From Coprinus comatus (taxonomy: Eukaryota; Basidiomycota; Agaricomycetes; Agaricales; Agaricaceae): a stretch of DNA of 64,000 bases. Position 1 is the first letter of the stretch; the number at the start of each line of letters is the position of its first letter. The notes below the pieces were generated by a model. That model was not told where the DNA came from, did not search any database, and was given only the letters and a program-made list of their open reading frames with translations. A program made the position numbers and the translations under genes. Positions 40,337 through 51,773 of the stretch are shown here, one piece after another. The DNA lies in contig JAWPGT010000003.1 of the NCBI GenBank assembly GCA_034638255.1, positions 310,001 through 374,000 on the forward strand, read 5' to 3'.

Positions 40337-41836
40337 CTATTTCTTACTCTCAGTAGGAGCCGCTGACGAAGTAGTTTGAGTAGCAGTCTTCGTCACAGTC
40401 TTTCCCTTATTAATCTTATGCATCCAACCACTAGGTCTACTATGCCAGTTCTTCGCAGCTTGAGCAGCTTCAAACAAAACATCAGGAATCTTCTTTCCAG
40501 GAGGTCCGAAAGAAACTTTCAAATCTCTAACTTCGCCATCTGATTCATTGAAAACCAATCCATGAACATAGACTTCAAGGTCTGATTTGTTCTTGTGTAT
40601 GCCAACCCTTCTGTACGCCTGTTGAAATAAGATGGTCGATGAGTAATTGTACAATAATAAAGAAGGGAAAATAAGTGACTAACATCTCTTAGGAGGCTTT
40701 GCGTCTTGAGTCGACGTACGTTCTCTCTAACATTCTCTTCTACAAGTGCCTTAAGTCCAGCTATTAAATATCCAAATCAGTGTCCAAATCATTAAAGCAC
40801 AGATTATATAAAAGATGATAAAACTTACGATCGTTAGCCTTAGGTTTATCATGATCCTTCTTATTCCTAGATGGTTTCATCGAATCACGAAGGTTCTTAA
40901 TTTCCTTCCTATAAAAAAAAAAAACATCAGTTATCCACAATACAAGTTATACTCAAATAATGACATTTCCTTACCGTCTAGAATGTTGGAAAATATCATT
41001 AATAGGACTAATCCATTTTTGAATAGAATCCTTAGATTTCCTATTCACAGTCAACGCAGCTTCTACACCTTTACAACCATAATGTCCCAACACAATAATA
41101 TGTTGGACTTTCATATTATTAATGGCATATGCTAAAGAAGCATGACTGTAGATAGAGGTTTCACAGTCAGTATATAATCTATTTTAGAGGTTAGAAAAAG
41201 AGATTTAAAAACACTCACACAGAAAGATCATTTTCCATGTATTGGTTTCCAACATTGGTTTGAGAAACTAACGATCCTGCTGGAGCATTGAAGATATCAC
41301 CAGCACTAAGTCTACAATGTAGAAAATACATATTAGCATAACTAAATCAAATCATATACAAACGGTTGAGATCTTAATTACCTGTTATCCGAGCATCCAA
41401 AGAACATAAATGAAGGCGCTATAGTAACAAAAGAGAGAATAGAGAAAAACCCGGTGAGCTTGCAGCCTACTGGATGGAAGAGAATCAACGTACATTGTGT
41501 AAGGTTACCCAAAACAGATTTCGCATTCGTCCTAAAATGTTTATTCCCCTCAAACAATCCCTTCATATCCGGGGTATACTTCGCCGTTGTAGCATTGGTG
41601 GCAGCAGAAGGAGGAGCACTAGGATGTGCAACAGTAGTTGAATTAGAAACTGTCGTAGATGTAGGTTTAACACCAGTGTTGGTGGTATTGGTACTATTCC
41701 CCGCTGGAGCAGAAGGAACAGCAGCAGCACTGGAAGAAGTCGCTACCGAAGAAGTCTGCTGTGGTTGTTGTTGAGGCGGTGCAGCATAGATGAAAGAAGC
41801 AGAAAGGAGGGTAACAAAGAGTTTTGTGGTGATCAT
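40337..41836 (-). CDS. Secreted beta-class carbonic anhydrase
   Basis: Seven exons (41836-41494, 41418-41382, 41311-41219, 41145-40975, 40908-40829, 40760-40684, 40618-40337) give 360 residues. A signal peptide (residues 1-18) precedes a Ser/Thr/Pro/Ala-rich linker of about 70 residues likely to be O-glycosylated. The zinc site is complete: Cys123 and the Asp125/Arg127 dyad in C-S-D-N-R, then His179 and Cys182 in H-Y-G-C. The C-terminus is a Lys/Thr/Ser-rich tail. The reaction is CO2 hydration; the signal peptide places it outside the cell or in the secretory path, unlike the usual cytosolic fungal enzyme. Confidence 0.9.
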
Positions 41837-42520
41837 TTTTTAGAATTTGAGGTTGAGACTCGAAAAGTTGATTTGTAGTTGAGATTTGAAGGAAATAGCA
41901 ATAGCTCTAAGCCAGAGAGAGATAGACGAACCAGCGCCTAGTGGGATACAATCCTAAGAGTTACACAGAGGCCGAGGATGAATATTTATACCATGTATGA
42001 ATCGCGTTTCAGGTGGTTGCCAGCGCAGTATGCCCTCCATCAATGACACAAAGGAGTGGTTTTACGATGGTTTTAGATTGTGTAAGTGATTTCAAACGCC
42101 TCCGGCTCCCTTGTTAGTGATGGTGACAATTTAAATATTCATTATCACAGATAGTGCTGTGATTGGCCATCACGGTGTTCGGTCGATGGGTACTTGAAGA
42201 TACTTTGCAAATTTGATTTACATTCAACACTACTATGGAGACGACGAACAGACTTTAACTTTGTTACGATAGCTAAATGACAAGAAAATCCATGCAAAAT
42301 GTGGATGTAAACAGATGGTATAATGATACAAATGAAATAGAAAATGGTGATATCAGAATAGAAACAAAATGTGTCATAATAGTGTCAAAGTCCTACTGCA
42401 AACAACACGAGAGGGAAAGTGAGTCCATGCGAAATAATATATGCAGATGAGACAAATGAACAGAGTCGATGGTTGGAGTTGGATACAGATAAGATAGAAG
42501 AAAATCATATCAACAAAATT
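41837..42520. other. Intergenic
   Basis: Upstream region of the carbonic anhydrase and 3' flank of the Spt21/Ams2-like gene. AT-rich, no open frame with coding character. Confidence 0.5.
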
Positions 42521-45500
42521 TCATACCAAACACCCACTGAAGAGTGCTTGAACATCTTCAGCCAATTTAGCAGGGTCTATATCGTCGAGATTAGCGTATA
42601 GAATATCTTTCGCTCCGTCCAATTCGTCCAAGTTGAAGTCAAAGCTTTGTTCTGGATGGCTCGAAGACGACCCTTCAGGTTGAACCAACGGCTTAAAGGA
42701 TTCCCAAAATTGAGTGAAATCCATGTTTGGAATACCAGTCGGGAATAAGGAATCAATATCGTTAGCCAGGTTCTGATCGGCATCGAAAAAATCCATTCCT
42801 TCAGACCCCTTCTCCGTATTGGTATGACCCAAAGTTACTGTGAGATCGAAATCTTCGGTAGGACTGGGTGCCCAATCGCTCTCTGTTGTGTTGGCTGGTT
42901 CCTCACGGGGCTTGTCATCAGCTTCGTCTGTTTCAGATGCAACTGGAAGGTCCTCCATGTCATCGCCTGTGAGTTCCGCGTCATCAATAGGCATGAGACC
43001 AGGACTCGTAGGCGGAGGAGGGGAAGACGGAGGTAGACCAATCCAATGTTGTTTCCGAGGCAAAACATCCTCATCATCGGTCGAATTTGATGCAGTATCG
43101 TCGCCAATATCGAGGTCTGAGCTGGCAATGGGCAGAGAGCTTGGGGGACAATCAAGTTCCTTCGCAGAATCTTCTTCCGATTCATCTCGATGGGATTTGT
43201 TATATGTATCTTTATTATCGGCTACCTTTATTGTTGTCGTAGAGGATTCTGAACCAATTTGTTTACCTCTGTAGGAAGTTGGTGATGACAGTCTAAATCT
43301 CTTTCGTGGCAATGGTGAGCCAAACATACTAGGAGAAAATAATGGACTCCCTGCACCCCCAGAACGCCGAGCGATTGATATAGGAGTGAAAAGTGATTCG
43401 CCAATGTAGTCAGACGTTCCTGGTGTAGTAATTGCAATCTTAGATGGTCGTTTCGGTGTAACGGGTGGTGCGGGTGGTCGAGAGGTGGGTGGGGGAGAGG
43501 TCGTGCGTTGGCTGGATGATTCAAGGAAGGAGAGGGTTGAATCGCTAGCGATGATAGGTGGGAGGTCGTGTTTAGTTGCAACAGGTACTTGGCAGGGCTC
43601 CGTTGAAGTGTAGTTTTGTGTTGGGCCAACAGGATCTGAACTAGGGGCAGGTCCACCGCTAAGACTTGTCAGTCTGCCTCTGACTCTTGCTCGTTCTTGT
43701 GCAGCAGCGTTCGACTTTCTCCGATTTGACCGACGTTCCTCATGTTTCTGCAGTTCAGCCAGCTCTAGAGCGAGTTGCGCCTCTTGTGATAAGCGAGGTT
43801 GCGTGGCTGTACTGGTACGAGCCCATTCTGGGACTACGTAAGGCTTTTTGCCACCACCCGCTGGTCTAATGGGCGAAGATGCAGAAGCCCTGGGAGCCTT
43901 AGGAGAATCTAGAATAACAATAGGACGGTTTCGTGAACTACCCCCTAGCATATTGGAAGATGATGAAGCTTTAGGAGCAGTGTTCTCGTTCTCACGTTCA
44001 GCTCTTTGTGGGCGTGCTGGCGAAGTCCATGGCTCTACTGCTGTGCGATAATACGAGTTTGTTCGGGGTTCAGGTCGAGGAAGGGTGGCAGCAAGAAGGC
44101 GAGGGTAGTGACGGAGACCATTATCAGAGCTAGGTTGGGGGTTGAACAGCGAGCGTGAAGAAGAATCCTTCTTATCATTGCGTTCTTTTTCTTTGGCCCT
44201 CTGTTTCTGATTTTTGCTTCGATTATTATCCTTCTCGTCCATGAAATCGCTTAGAGTACGCTTCCTACGGAAAGAAGATGCATTCGTAGAAGAGCTTGGA
44301 GTCAGGGCAGGAGGCTGATTCTGATTTTTGGGAGGTGAGTTTTCAATTGAGCGAGCACTAAGCCCCCGGTTTTGAGCCGGTGGTTGAAGAACACCATTTC
44401 CTTGTAGTTTGATATCTTCCATTTCACGTTCTGCACGCCGGCGAAATGCTGTCGGATTAACGTTCTCCTTATTCAAAAAAACGACGTCCTCGTTGTTTGT
44501 GGATGGAGGTTGAGCATGAGCAGTATGTTGAGGGGTCGTAGTCTGAGTCTGCGCCTGCGCATATGCAGACAAAACCCCCTTAATTGCTTCAATGAGAGCA
44601 GGATTTACAGGTTCGTGGGACCCATCTCTAGGAGCATCAATCAGGTTGAGTGCATGTAGCAGAGTTGCATTCTGAGCCGCCTCGTTCTGAGAAGAAAGAA
44701 TGGCCAAGAGGTCAAGAGCATTTGAGTTTGCACTTATTGTTGGTGCAGACGAGTAGGAAGAGTTGGTGTTCATCGTTGACTGTACGGTTGTTGTTGTGTC
44801 AAATGAAATGGATCCAAATGTAGCCGGGCTTGGTTCCTTCGAAAGTGGTTGTGGAACGTCTTCCATCTTCACTTTCGTATCTGTCGCAGATGGTCCCTTG
44901 GGTCGTCCTTTCTTCTTGAGAGGGCCAATATATGTGTCAGCACTCATGAGCTTATCCGATTCTGTCATAGGTGTGGATGAAATTCGAGGGGCCTTTTTAG
45001 GTTTCATCTTTGCTTTTGTTCGCATCTGTATCGAAGCAATAGTAGCAAGAGTTGTAGTGCTTGTCGATACATCACTATCCTGGCTTGACGATGGAACATT
45101 TAATGTTGACTAATTTTTTGTTTAAGAAAAAACTAATCAACAGGTGAGGACAACATGCCTGGCTAAAACGATTGTTTTGGCTTGATGCCCATGAGGATTG
45201 ATTCAACGATTTACTTCGGTCTATCGAAGCAGTCTAGTTTCATGAGCGCCTGCGGCATAAAGGCTAATTGTCCGCGGACATACCTCACGAAGAGCAAAGA
45301 TGACCTCCAAGGCCTCTTGACCAGTTCCAGTTTTTGCCAATGTACCTACTACGGGCATGGCATCGCTTTCGTTCGCTGAAAGTGCCCACGACATCAAGCC
45401 CATTCCAACTGCGACTCCACGAGGGTGTTGAGTACTTGAACTGCTTGATTGGTCTGTTGTGCGGCCATTACTTGGATTTGATATGTTCATTGGTGCGGGT

Positions 45501-45754
45501 GCCGAGTTTGATTCCAGAGGATCTAGGACATATACAGAGAAATCATGGCCGTTATCTTGCATCAGCTCCGGGCTGGAACGACATATTGTCTCAAGACACG
45601 TCTTCAAGGAGACTGTAGCATAAGGTAAAGTATCTGGACAGTGTTCATCGACTGGAGTAACTGAAATCGGACCAAAAGAGCGTGCGAGAATGTACTGGGG
45701 CGAGCTGTTGATGGTGTAGAGGATGCGCAGAGGTAGTCGTCGAGGACCAGACAT
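42521..45754 (-). CDS. Spt21/Ams2-like transcription regulator
   Basis: Exon 1 (45754-45284) encodes a conserved N-terminal domain of the Spt21/Ams2 kind (R-R-L-P-L-R-I-L-Y-T-I-N-S-S-P-Q-Y-I-L-A-R, S-L-K-T-C-L-E-T-I-C-R-S-S-P-E-L, F-S-V-Y-V-L-D-P-L-E). The 2589-nt last exon (45109-42521) is mostly disordered and Ser/Pro-rich, with an AT-hook-like K-K-K-G-R-P-K-G, a helical N-A-L-D-L-L-A-I-L-S-S segment and an acidic C-terminus. I place a 21-nt exon (45162-45142) and a 32-nt intron between them; skipping that exon keeps the frame. Total 1026 residues. Relatives regulate histone genes and silencing. I see no GATA zinc finger, which fission yeast Ams2 has. Start at the first ATG of the frame. 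Confidence 0.7.
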
Positions 45755-45863
45755 GGTGTGTAGACGCCTGTCGACAGCATCCACTCTCCAAACAAACCGT
45801 CTCTAACCATCGCTGACTAAGCTACGCGTGTTGTCACGGCGTGACATGTCGCGTTTATTAAGA

Positions 45864-46865
45864 CTAGCGTACATCAAATGAAATGACTATGGACGCTCTT
45901 TGCTCTGCTGCATCAGGAACCCTAACCAGTGTGTGGGGAAGACTCTCAGGCTTTCCTACACCCTCCAGCTTTTGACTGCACCTCGGTGATCCGTCTAGGC
46001 GATTCCCTTTCGGAGGGCAAGTACACGGCAATATACATATCGGTCGTGCTATTGGCGTTTCTGCAGCTGCTGTTGACTTCCTGCGACCCCACCATTTTGA
46101 AACACATGGAGAGAAAAATTCCCGCAGGATGGGCAGCGGGAAAGGTGAAGGAGAGGAATCTATGTCCCGAATCCAAACGTCTCCGTCAAATGAGGAAACC
46201 GTGATCATGGCAATCGTTAGAAGACAAACAGTATAAAGAATATCTGTTCTTGGAGTTTTGGTGCTTTCACAACGGACTGGGATGGGGTACTCACGAAGAA
46301 TCGATCCTACGATAACGAGAATTGGAGAAGCACATACACTGGATGTGGTATAGTGTCCTTGAACTCAGTGGTGGCCACAATCAAGGCAAGAACTAGATCA
46401 ATTGGTTGAGGATTGTAATCCATTTGGATAAAGCGCATCCTACTTACTAAGTTGAAAAGGAAAGAGTCCAAAAAGGCCGATTCCTTCTGAAGCTACAGAC
46501 TGGGCACTGTTTGCAACGGCTTTCCTGGTTATTCTGAATGACGTCAGTCGAGGGACCATCGCAAGAAGCAATACGTACGACCACAATGTTCGCATAAAGC
46601 TTAGAGACTCGATAATCATCAGAAGCCAGGGAACTGCACTGTGCGAGAAGGTCGGGAGCATGAAGAGGGAGAGGATAATGGAGATGGTAAAGACAAGCAA
46701 CATTATCCCTTGAACCATAGTGAGCATGTGGAATGGGTGTAGGGACAGATGTTTAGCATACCAGATAAGGCTCTTCTGAACGTTCGAAAGTAGAAAGTCA
46801 TGGAAGCCTGAAGGATTGACAAGGCCTACAAAGCCGGGATATTTAAATACTGCGTTTCCATCCAT
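45864..46865 (-). CDS. Multi-pass membrane protein, unknown
   Basis: Exons 46865-46579, 46533-46448, 46392-46311 and 46248-45864 form a clean 279-residue frame with GT-AG introns of 45, 55 and 62 nt. Four hydrophobic segments lie at about residues 38-62, 67-90, 110-130 and 150-168. The last 105 residues are soluble, with R-D-I-D-S-S-P-S-P-F and C-P-P-K-G-N-R stretches. I do not recognise the family. It reads away from TFIIIA across a 138-nt shared promoter. Confidence 0.6.
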
Positions 46866-47003
46866 CCTAATGGCTGACAAGTGGATAACTTTGAATTTAA
46901 TATTGCTAGCCGAGATCAAAACAGAAATAGACACAAATATCGATATAACATCTTCTCTCTTTCTACTACGTTGTATACCCGTATATGGACTTAATAAAGC
47001 ACT
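46866..47003. promoter_or_regulatory. Bidirectional promoter, membrane protein / TFIIIA
   Basis: 138 nt between divergent ATGs (46865 minus, 47004 plus). Pyrimidine-rich patch near 46950-46968; no other signal. Confidence 0.4.
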
Positions 47004-48717
47004 ATGCCGACCTCAACTGCTACCTGTACATCCTCTCAAATTCTTGGAAAACGAAGAGCAGAATACCCACATCCTTTACTGCAGCCACTCGCGCCCAGAT
47101 CTAGTGTACAATTATCTCATTCTTCCCGCCCATCGAATTTCCGAGAACGTCCACCGTTATTGGTCAACGGGAAGCTACTCCCTCACACAAAAAAACGTTA
47201 TCAATGTACCCATGAAGGCTGCGAGAAAGCATACTCAAAACCTTCTCGTCTGACCGAACACGAACGCTCACACACAGGCGAGGTGGGTACCCAAGTTCCT
47301 TCTCGAGTATTTCCCTCTATTAACATGCCTAGTATAGCGTCCTTACGAGTGCGAAACTTGTGGCAAGTCGTATCTTCGAGAAACTCATCTAAACGCACAT
47401 GCAAGAATTCATCTGCCGGAATCCTCTCGACCTTTTGTATGCAATAAACCACGTTGTGAAAAACGTTTCTGGACCAAGCAGCACCTAAATGTACACGTTG
47501 GCTGGCACGAAGGAGCCAAACCATTCAGCGTACGTATTATACTCACATCTCACTTAGCCTATACTAACCAAACCATTCACAAAAGTGTCCGGAAGCAGGA
47601 TGTACAGAGTCATTTTCCAAACACAATCAGCTTCGTTCTCATATTGCCAGCGACCACGCACCCCCTGGTACCAAACCATATCGATGTGAACATAATGAGT
47701 GTATAAAATCATTTTCTACCAATCAACAACTCAAAGCTCATACCAAAACTCATGATGGTCTGTTAAATTACCTTCCTGTGGATGCATATATTGACCCACA
47801 ATCGACCAGATAAACGATATACATGTATACATAGTGAATGTATCGGCGCTTCGGAGCAAATCACCAAATATTTCCCTACCTGGTCCGCTCTACAAAATCA
47901 TATCCGTAACGATCATCCTCCAACATGTACACACCCATCTTGCGAAAATCGTACCTTCGCTTCACAAAAGGGACTTCGCGCACACATGAAACTCCATGAA
48001 CAAAGGGATGAAGCAGAAGCCATAGACAAATCTGTAGAAGACGATGAACCACACCCCACAAAACGTAGAAGAGGTGGAGAATGGGGCCGAGATTGGATAT
48101 GTGATTACGAAAATTGCCAAAAGGACTTCAAATCAGTGAGTAAAAGGGTAGTCACACCATCTGAACCCACTTAGCCTTTTTTCCCCTAGAAAAAAGCTCT
48201 CAACGTCCACAAAAACGTCACCCACCTGATGCAACGTAACTTTGTGTGTTCGCACGAAAACTGCACCAAAGCTTATGGCTATCACCACCTTCTTCAGCGA
48301 CACATTGCTAAATGTCATGGAGAGTCCGATGACTCTGGTACAGAATATGCAGCAAGTTCACTTCCTGGGACGGATAATGAAGATGAAGATGAAACAGGGT
48401 CAAGATCAGATCCTGAAGACTCGGATACATTCAATATTAACGTCATAACCGGGAATGCATATGCACAAACAGCTCAAACTAGTGTATCCGAAAAACGTGC
48501 ATTAAGGTGTCCTTTCCCAACTCTAGAGATATTCACCACAGAATGTCCTAATTCACAACTCCCTTCTATCAATGTTTCTCGGGATACTCGTTGTGATTAT
48601 GTATTCAGACGTGCATATGACCTTCGGCGTCACCTCCGAGCTGCACATCAATATTCAGCCCAGAAGGACAGCGTAGAATCTTGGGTACTAGAACAAAAAT
48701 TAGCTTGGTATACATAA
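47004..48717 (+). CDS. Transcription factor IIIA-like C2H2 protein
   Basis: Exons 47004-47282, 47338-47529, 47586-47757, 47810-48135 and 48190-48717 give 498 residues with about ten C2H2 fingers. The first starts Y-Q-C-T-H-E-G-C-E-K-A-Y and the ninth F-V-C-S-H-E-N-C-T-K-A-Y; spacing and K-x-Y/F core residues follow TFIIIA rather than ordinary multi-finger factors. An acidic linker (about 400-430) separates the ninth and tenth fingers, as in fungal TFIIIA. Family role: binds the internal control region of 5S rRNA genes for RNA polymerase III and binds 5S RNA. Confidence 0.82.
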
Positions 48718-48759
48718 GTACATTAATCCAAATCCGCTAGTGTATCTTGTCCACTATTC

Positions 48760-48834
48760 ATTTAATGAATCCTATATTATGCATATGTGAAACAATCATT
48801 TCGGTATATCGCAATGAGTACATTCGTGAAGGAA
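48760..48834. repeat. Direct repeat, copy 1
   Basis: About 75 nt just downstream of TFIIIA, with cores ATATGTGAAACAATCATT and GAGTACATTCGTGA, repeated at 51281-51355 in the same orientation with about 85-90 percent identity by eye. Confidence 0.75.
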
Positions 48835-49449
48835 CCACATGCGACGACTTCAATGCTATACGTTCGTCTCTCTAATAACAGAAAGGTCAAAAATAAACCT
48901 AAAGAACAACGGCAAATCTGATGATAATCCAAAAGAGAAGATATCGCGAAGTGGGTGCAGCCTCTAGTAGGAACGATGTGTCTCCGAAATGTGGTACTTC
49001 AGTGTAAGTGGCAGTAGAGGTAAGTTCATTGGTAGAGACTCTGATCCAGCAGCCGATTGAAACCGACTCGTTGTAAACCCATGCACTCGACTTTTAGAGC
49101 ACCACAGTGATAAAGGTTTTTGAGGGTGTCATAAACAATTGAAGGCAATATATCATCCCATGAAAACGATGCCTGTATGATTACACTAAACCTCTATAAT
49201 AAACGTAAGTGAAACAGCACATTATTTTGAATTATATACTTACAAAATAGGGGTGCAAATGCTTCCACTTACGGTTCTTTCATTTCCTTATTTAGGCCAT
49301 GTTGCTCGGATGATGGATATTTAGCTATGCTACATTGCAGTTGTAATGTGATTAACTTTCTAAGCCACACGAGCTTATTTCTGGCGGCATGCTAACTAGG
49401 ACTTGTCCCAAATTCCCAAGGTCAACGCCCTGTGCTGAAATTGGACACC

Positions 49450-50657
49450 ATGTCCGAGCACTCATACATTTCAACTTCTGCTTCCAAAGCTTCTGACTTG
49501 GAGGATCGGGAACTACCTAAGCCACGAAAGAGAAAAAGAAAAGGCACAAAACAAGGTCCAAAAGAAGTTTCTCCCTCCGCTCCTCTGACTCCGACCAGGA
49601 TGACAGCCCCCAGCACAGGAAAACCAAAAGGAACAATGGGTCGGTATCAAACCAAGCTGAGTTCCAGAGGGTTTTCAGCTTCACAGCCAAAAAATTTGGC
49701 ATTTTATATCAACCCAGCTTTGGACCTTGCAAATCTCCTCTGCGGGAAGCTGGATTGGATTCAGGTAGTAATGGAATACTCGAAACCTACAATGAAGACA
49801 CTGCCTCTAGTCGTCGCTCATTGTTGAAGGACATATACAAATGCACCCCCCCAACTCCGCATGCTTGGCACCATCAGTAACAAGGACTGGGCCCAGGTGT
49901 GTACAGGTATCTGTTTATTGCTCAGAGTGCTAACCGCCTTCTATGTACTAAAGTTCCAAGGAACCATGGGGAAGCAGGTTTCCACTGCAATCAGTCGGTG
50001 TCGGGAACGACTTGAGGACATATTCCCTGATCTACATCGTGTCAAACAAGAGAACAGGGCAAAAGACGAGTTTTGTCAAAAAAGCATTACTCCAACATCC
50101 GAGTCCTTTCAGTGGGCCCCCCCATCTTTTTTCCTGGCCACTCAGAACGTAACTCCTCTCAAAACTTAAATCAAACCCAGATGTTCCAAGTGGGGGCTTT
50201 TGCGAAGGTAAATTAAAATATAATTGTCAACTACTGGTCTCTAACTGATTCGCTCCCATAGATGATGAGATTTATTTTGTTTTATGATGCGGCTCATGAA
50301 GGACAAGTTATCGATGGCCGTACCCAGACTCATGGGAAGAAGAATGTAAAACTTTCCAGGAGGACTTTTGGAGAGCTTTGGGAGGTGGAAGAAGTGACAC
50401 CAGGTGCAATTGCACTGGTGGCAGTGGTGGTGAGTACAACTGTTTCATTCAGACAGAACTCCGGAAATTCATTGACTCATCACGACTATTTAGGCAGTTG
50501 GATTATATACTGGCGATCAGAAGATTTCATTCAAACCAAGAAATCCCAGAAAGAGTCCACAATCGGACTCTGGAACGGATTATTGGAGTCTGTGGATGAA
50601 ATGCAAGATAGTCTTGGATGCCATATGGGGACTAGAGACTGGGAAATCTCTGAGTAA
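49450..50657 (+). pseudogene. Lineage-specific gene remnant, unknown
   Basis: Several open pieces suggest a former gene. From the ATG at 49450 there is a basic Ser/Lys/Arg-rich start (M-S-E-H-S-Y-I-S). A second frame continues from about 49560 to 49870 with S-D-S-D-Q-D-D-S-P-Q-H and F-G-I-L-Y-Q-P-S-F-G. Further pieces at 49861-50169 and 50262-50657 end in V-T-P-G-A-I-A-L-V-A-V-V-V and W-R-S-E-D-F-I-Q. They cannot be joined cleanly. The last piece resembles mushroom-expanded proteins of unknown function (DUF6698-like at best, weak). It lies between the two direct repeats. Confidence 0.3.
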
Positions 50658-51403
50658 ATTTTACAGGGATCGGGTTTTCACTGGACAAAAAAGGAGGAAG
50701 GAGACACGGTACAATAGTCAATCGGTCCTTTGGAGTCTGCCAACAATTGGTCCACCGTAAACACCTGTTGGAGGGTGCTGTCTCGATCTTTCACTTTCCG
50801 TATTCGGCATTTTTTTCGGTTCCTACTACCCAGTTCTTTCATGTTTTTGTTCCACACTTTGTTTGGCTTCAAAACAACATATATAAACTGTAAATTTTTC
50901 TCGATGATACCTGAGTGGTTACTTTACTTTCATACGCTGAGGTGAGAGCCATTAACATGATATAAAGTTGTTCAATTTTCTAACATCTCCTTTCAGGTTA
51001 GATCAAATATATATGAGCGGTTCCTTTATTTTCATATGCTGAAACGTCTCCTTTTAACACCCAAGTCAATGGGAATGGTTCTTTGGTTCTCAACCTGCCC
51101 CTGCTTTGAAGTAGAGCGGGCACGTGGCACATGCATTGTCAATTTGTCCACCTTTCCAGTGGCGACGAAGCCTTCAAAGCAAATGGTTTCGGGTTTGACT
51201 TGACGTTGCTATAAATGGAAGAAATCTTGCAAACGAATTGATAGCCTTTCACTCTGTGACTGAATAAAAGTGCGAAATACATTTAATAAAACATATATTA
51301 TGTATATGTGAAACAATCATTTTCGGTATATCGTAGTGAGTACATTCGTGAGGGAGCGGTATATGTGACCGCTCTTTATATTACTGTACCCACCAGTGTC
51401 CAA
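50658..51403. other. Intergenic upstream of the tRNA pair
   Basis: No coding signal. Contains two related short segments near 50915-51000 and 51010-51070 (ATGATA/TTTCATACGCTGA versus TTTCATATGCTGA) and the second copy of the 75-nt direct repeat. Confidence 0.45.
51281..51355. repeat. Direct repeat, copy 2
   Basis: Second copy of the element at 48760-48834, same orientation, ending about 50 nt before the first tRNA gene. Confidence 0.75.
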
Positions 51404-51485
51404 GGTGCTATAGTGTAGTGGTTATCACTCGGGATTTTGAAGGTGAAATATTCCCGAAACCCAGGTTCGAACCCTGGTAGCACCT
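51404..51485 (+). tRNA. tRNA-Gln (anticodon TTG) with 10-nt intron
   Basis: Acceptor stem GGTGCTA (51404-51410) pairs with TAGCACC (51478-51484), discriminator T. D arm TAGTGTAGTGGTTATCAC, anticodon stem CGGGA/TCCCG, anticodon TTG, and an intron of about 10 nt after position 37. T arm CCAGG-TTCGAAC-CCTGG includes a perfect B box GGTTCGAACCC. Mature length is 72 nt, as for fungal tRNA-Gln. No T run follows before the next gene, so it may be transcribed together with it. Confidence 0.92.
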
Positions 51486-51492
51486 CTATTCA

Positions 51493-51575
51493 GGTACTAT
51501 AGTGTAGAGGTTATCACTCAGGATTTTGAAGTAATATTCATTCCTGAAACCCAGGTTCGAGTCCTGGTAGTACCT
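51493..51575 (+). tRNA. Second tandem tRNA-Gln (TTG) with 11-nt intron
   Basis: Starts 8 nt after the first gene. Acceptor GGTACTA/TAGTACC, anticodon stem CAGGA/TCCTG, anticodon TTG, intron about 11 nt. Differences from copy 1 are compensated in the stems (GC to AT in the acceptor). The T loop is TTCGAGT instead of TTCGAAC, so the B box is slightly weaker. Likely functional. Confidence 0.85.
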
Positions 51576-51593
51576 TAAAAATGTGTGTCCCCC

Positions 51594-51600
51594 TTTTTTT
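51594..51600 (+). terminator. RNA polymerase III terminator
   Basis: T7 run 19 nt after the second tRNA-Gln; it is the first T4+ run after either tRNA gene. Confidence 0.7.
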
Positions 51601-51620
51601 ATTCCATCCTCTATGTTTTC

Positions 51621-51655
51621 TTGAGAAACCTAGGTTCGAGTACAGGCTGTGGTGT
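51621..51655 (+). pseudogene. Possible third tRNA-Gln 3' half
   Basis: GAGAAACCTAGGTTCGAGTA resembles the 3' half of the second copy (anticodon 3' stem and T arm), followed by a degraded acceptor end. No 5' half. Possibly an old partial duplication. Confidence 0.4.
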
Positions 51656-51773
51656 TTCTTTTTTGTCCACAAGTAAATAGGTGATATCTTCGAGGAACAT
51701 TCTATTCAACTTGTATAATTATTAGTACAGCAAGACACATCCAATGCTCTATACAAAAGCTAAAACTATCTAA

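Noticed and set aside
42840..43656. Ser- and His/Leu-rich frames opposite the Spt21/Ams2-like exon
   Set aside because: Shadows of a Ser/Pro-rich coding region; composition mirrors the sense codons.
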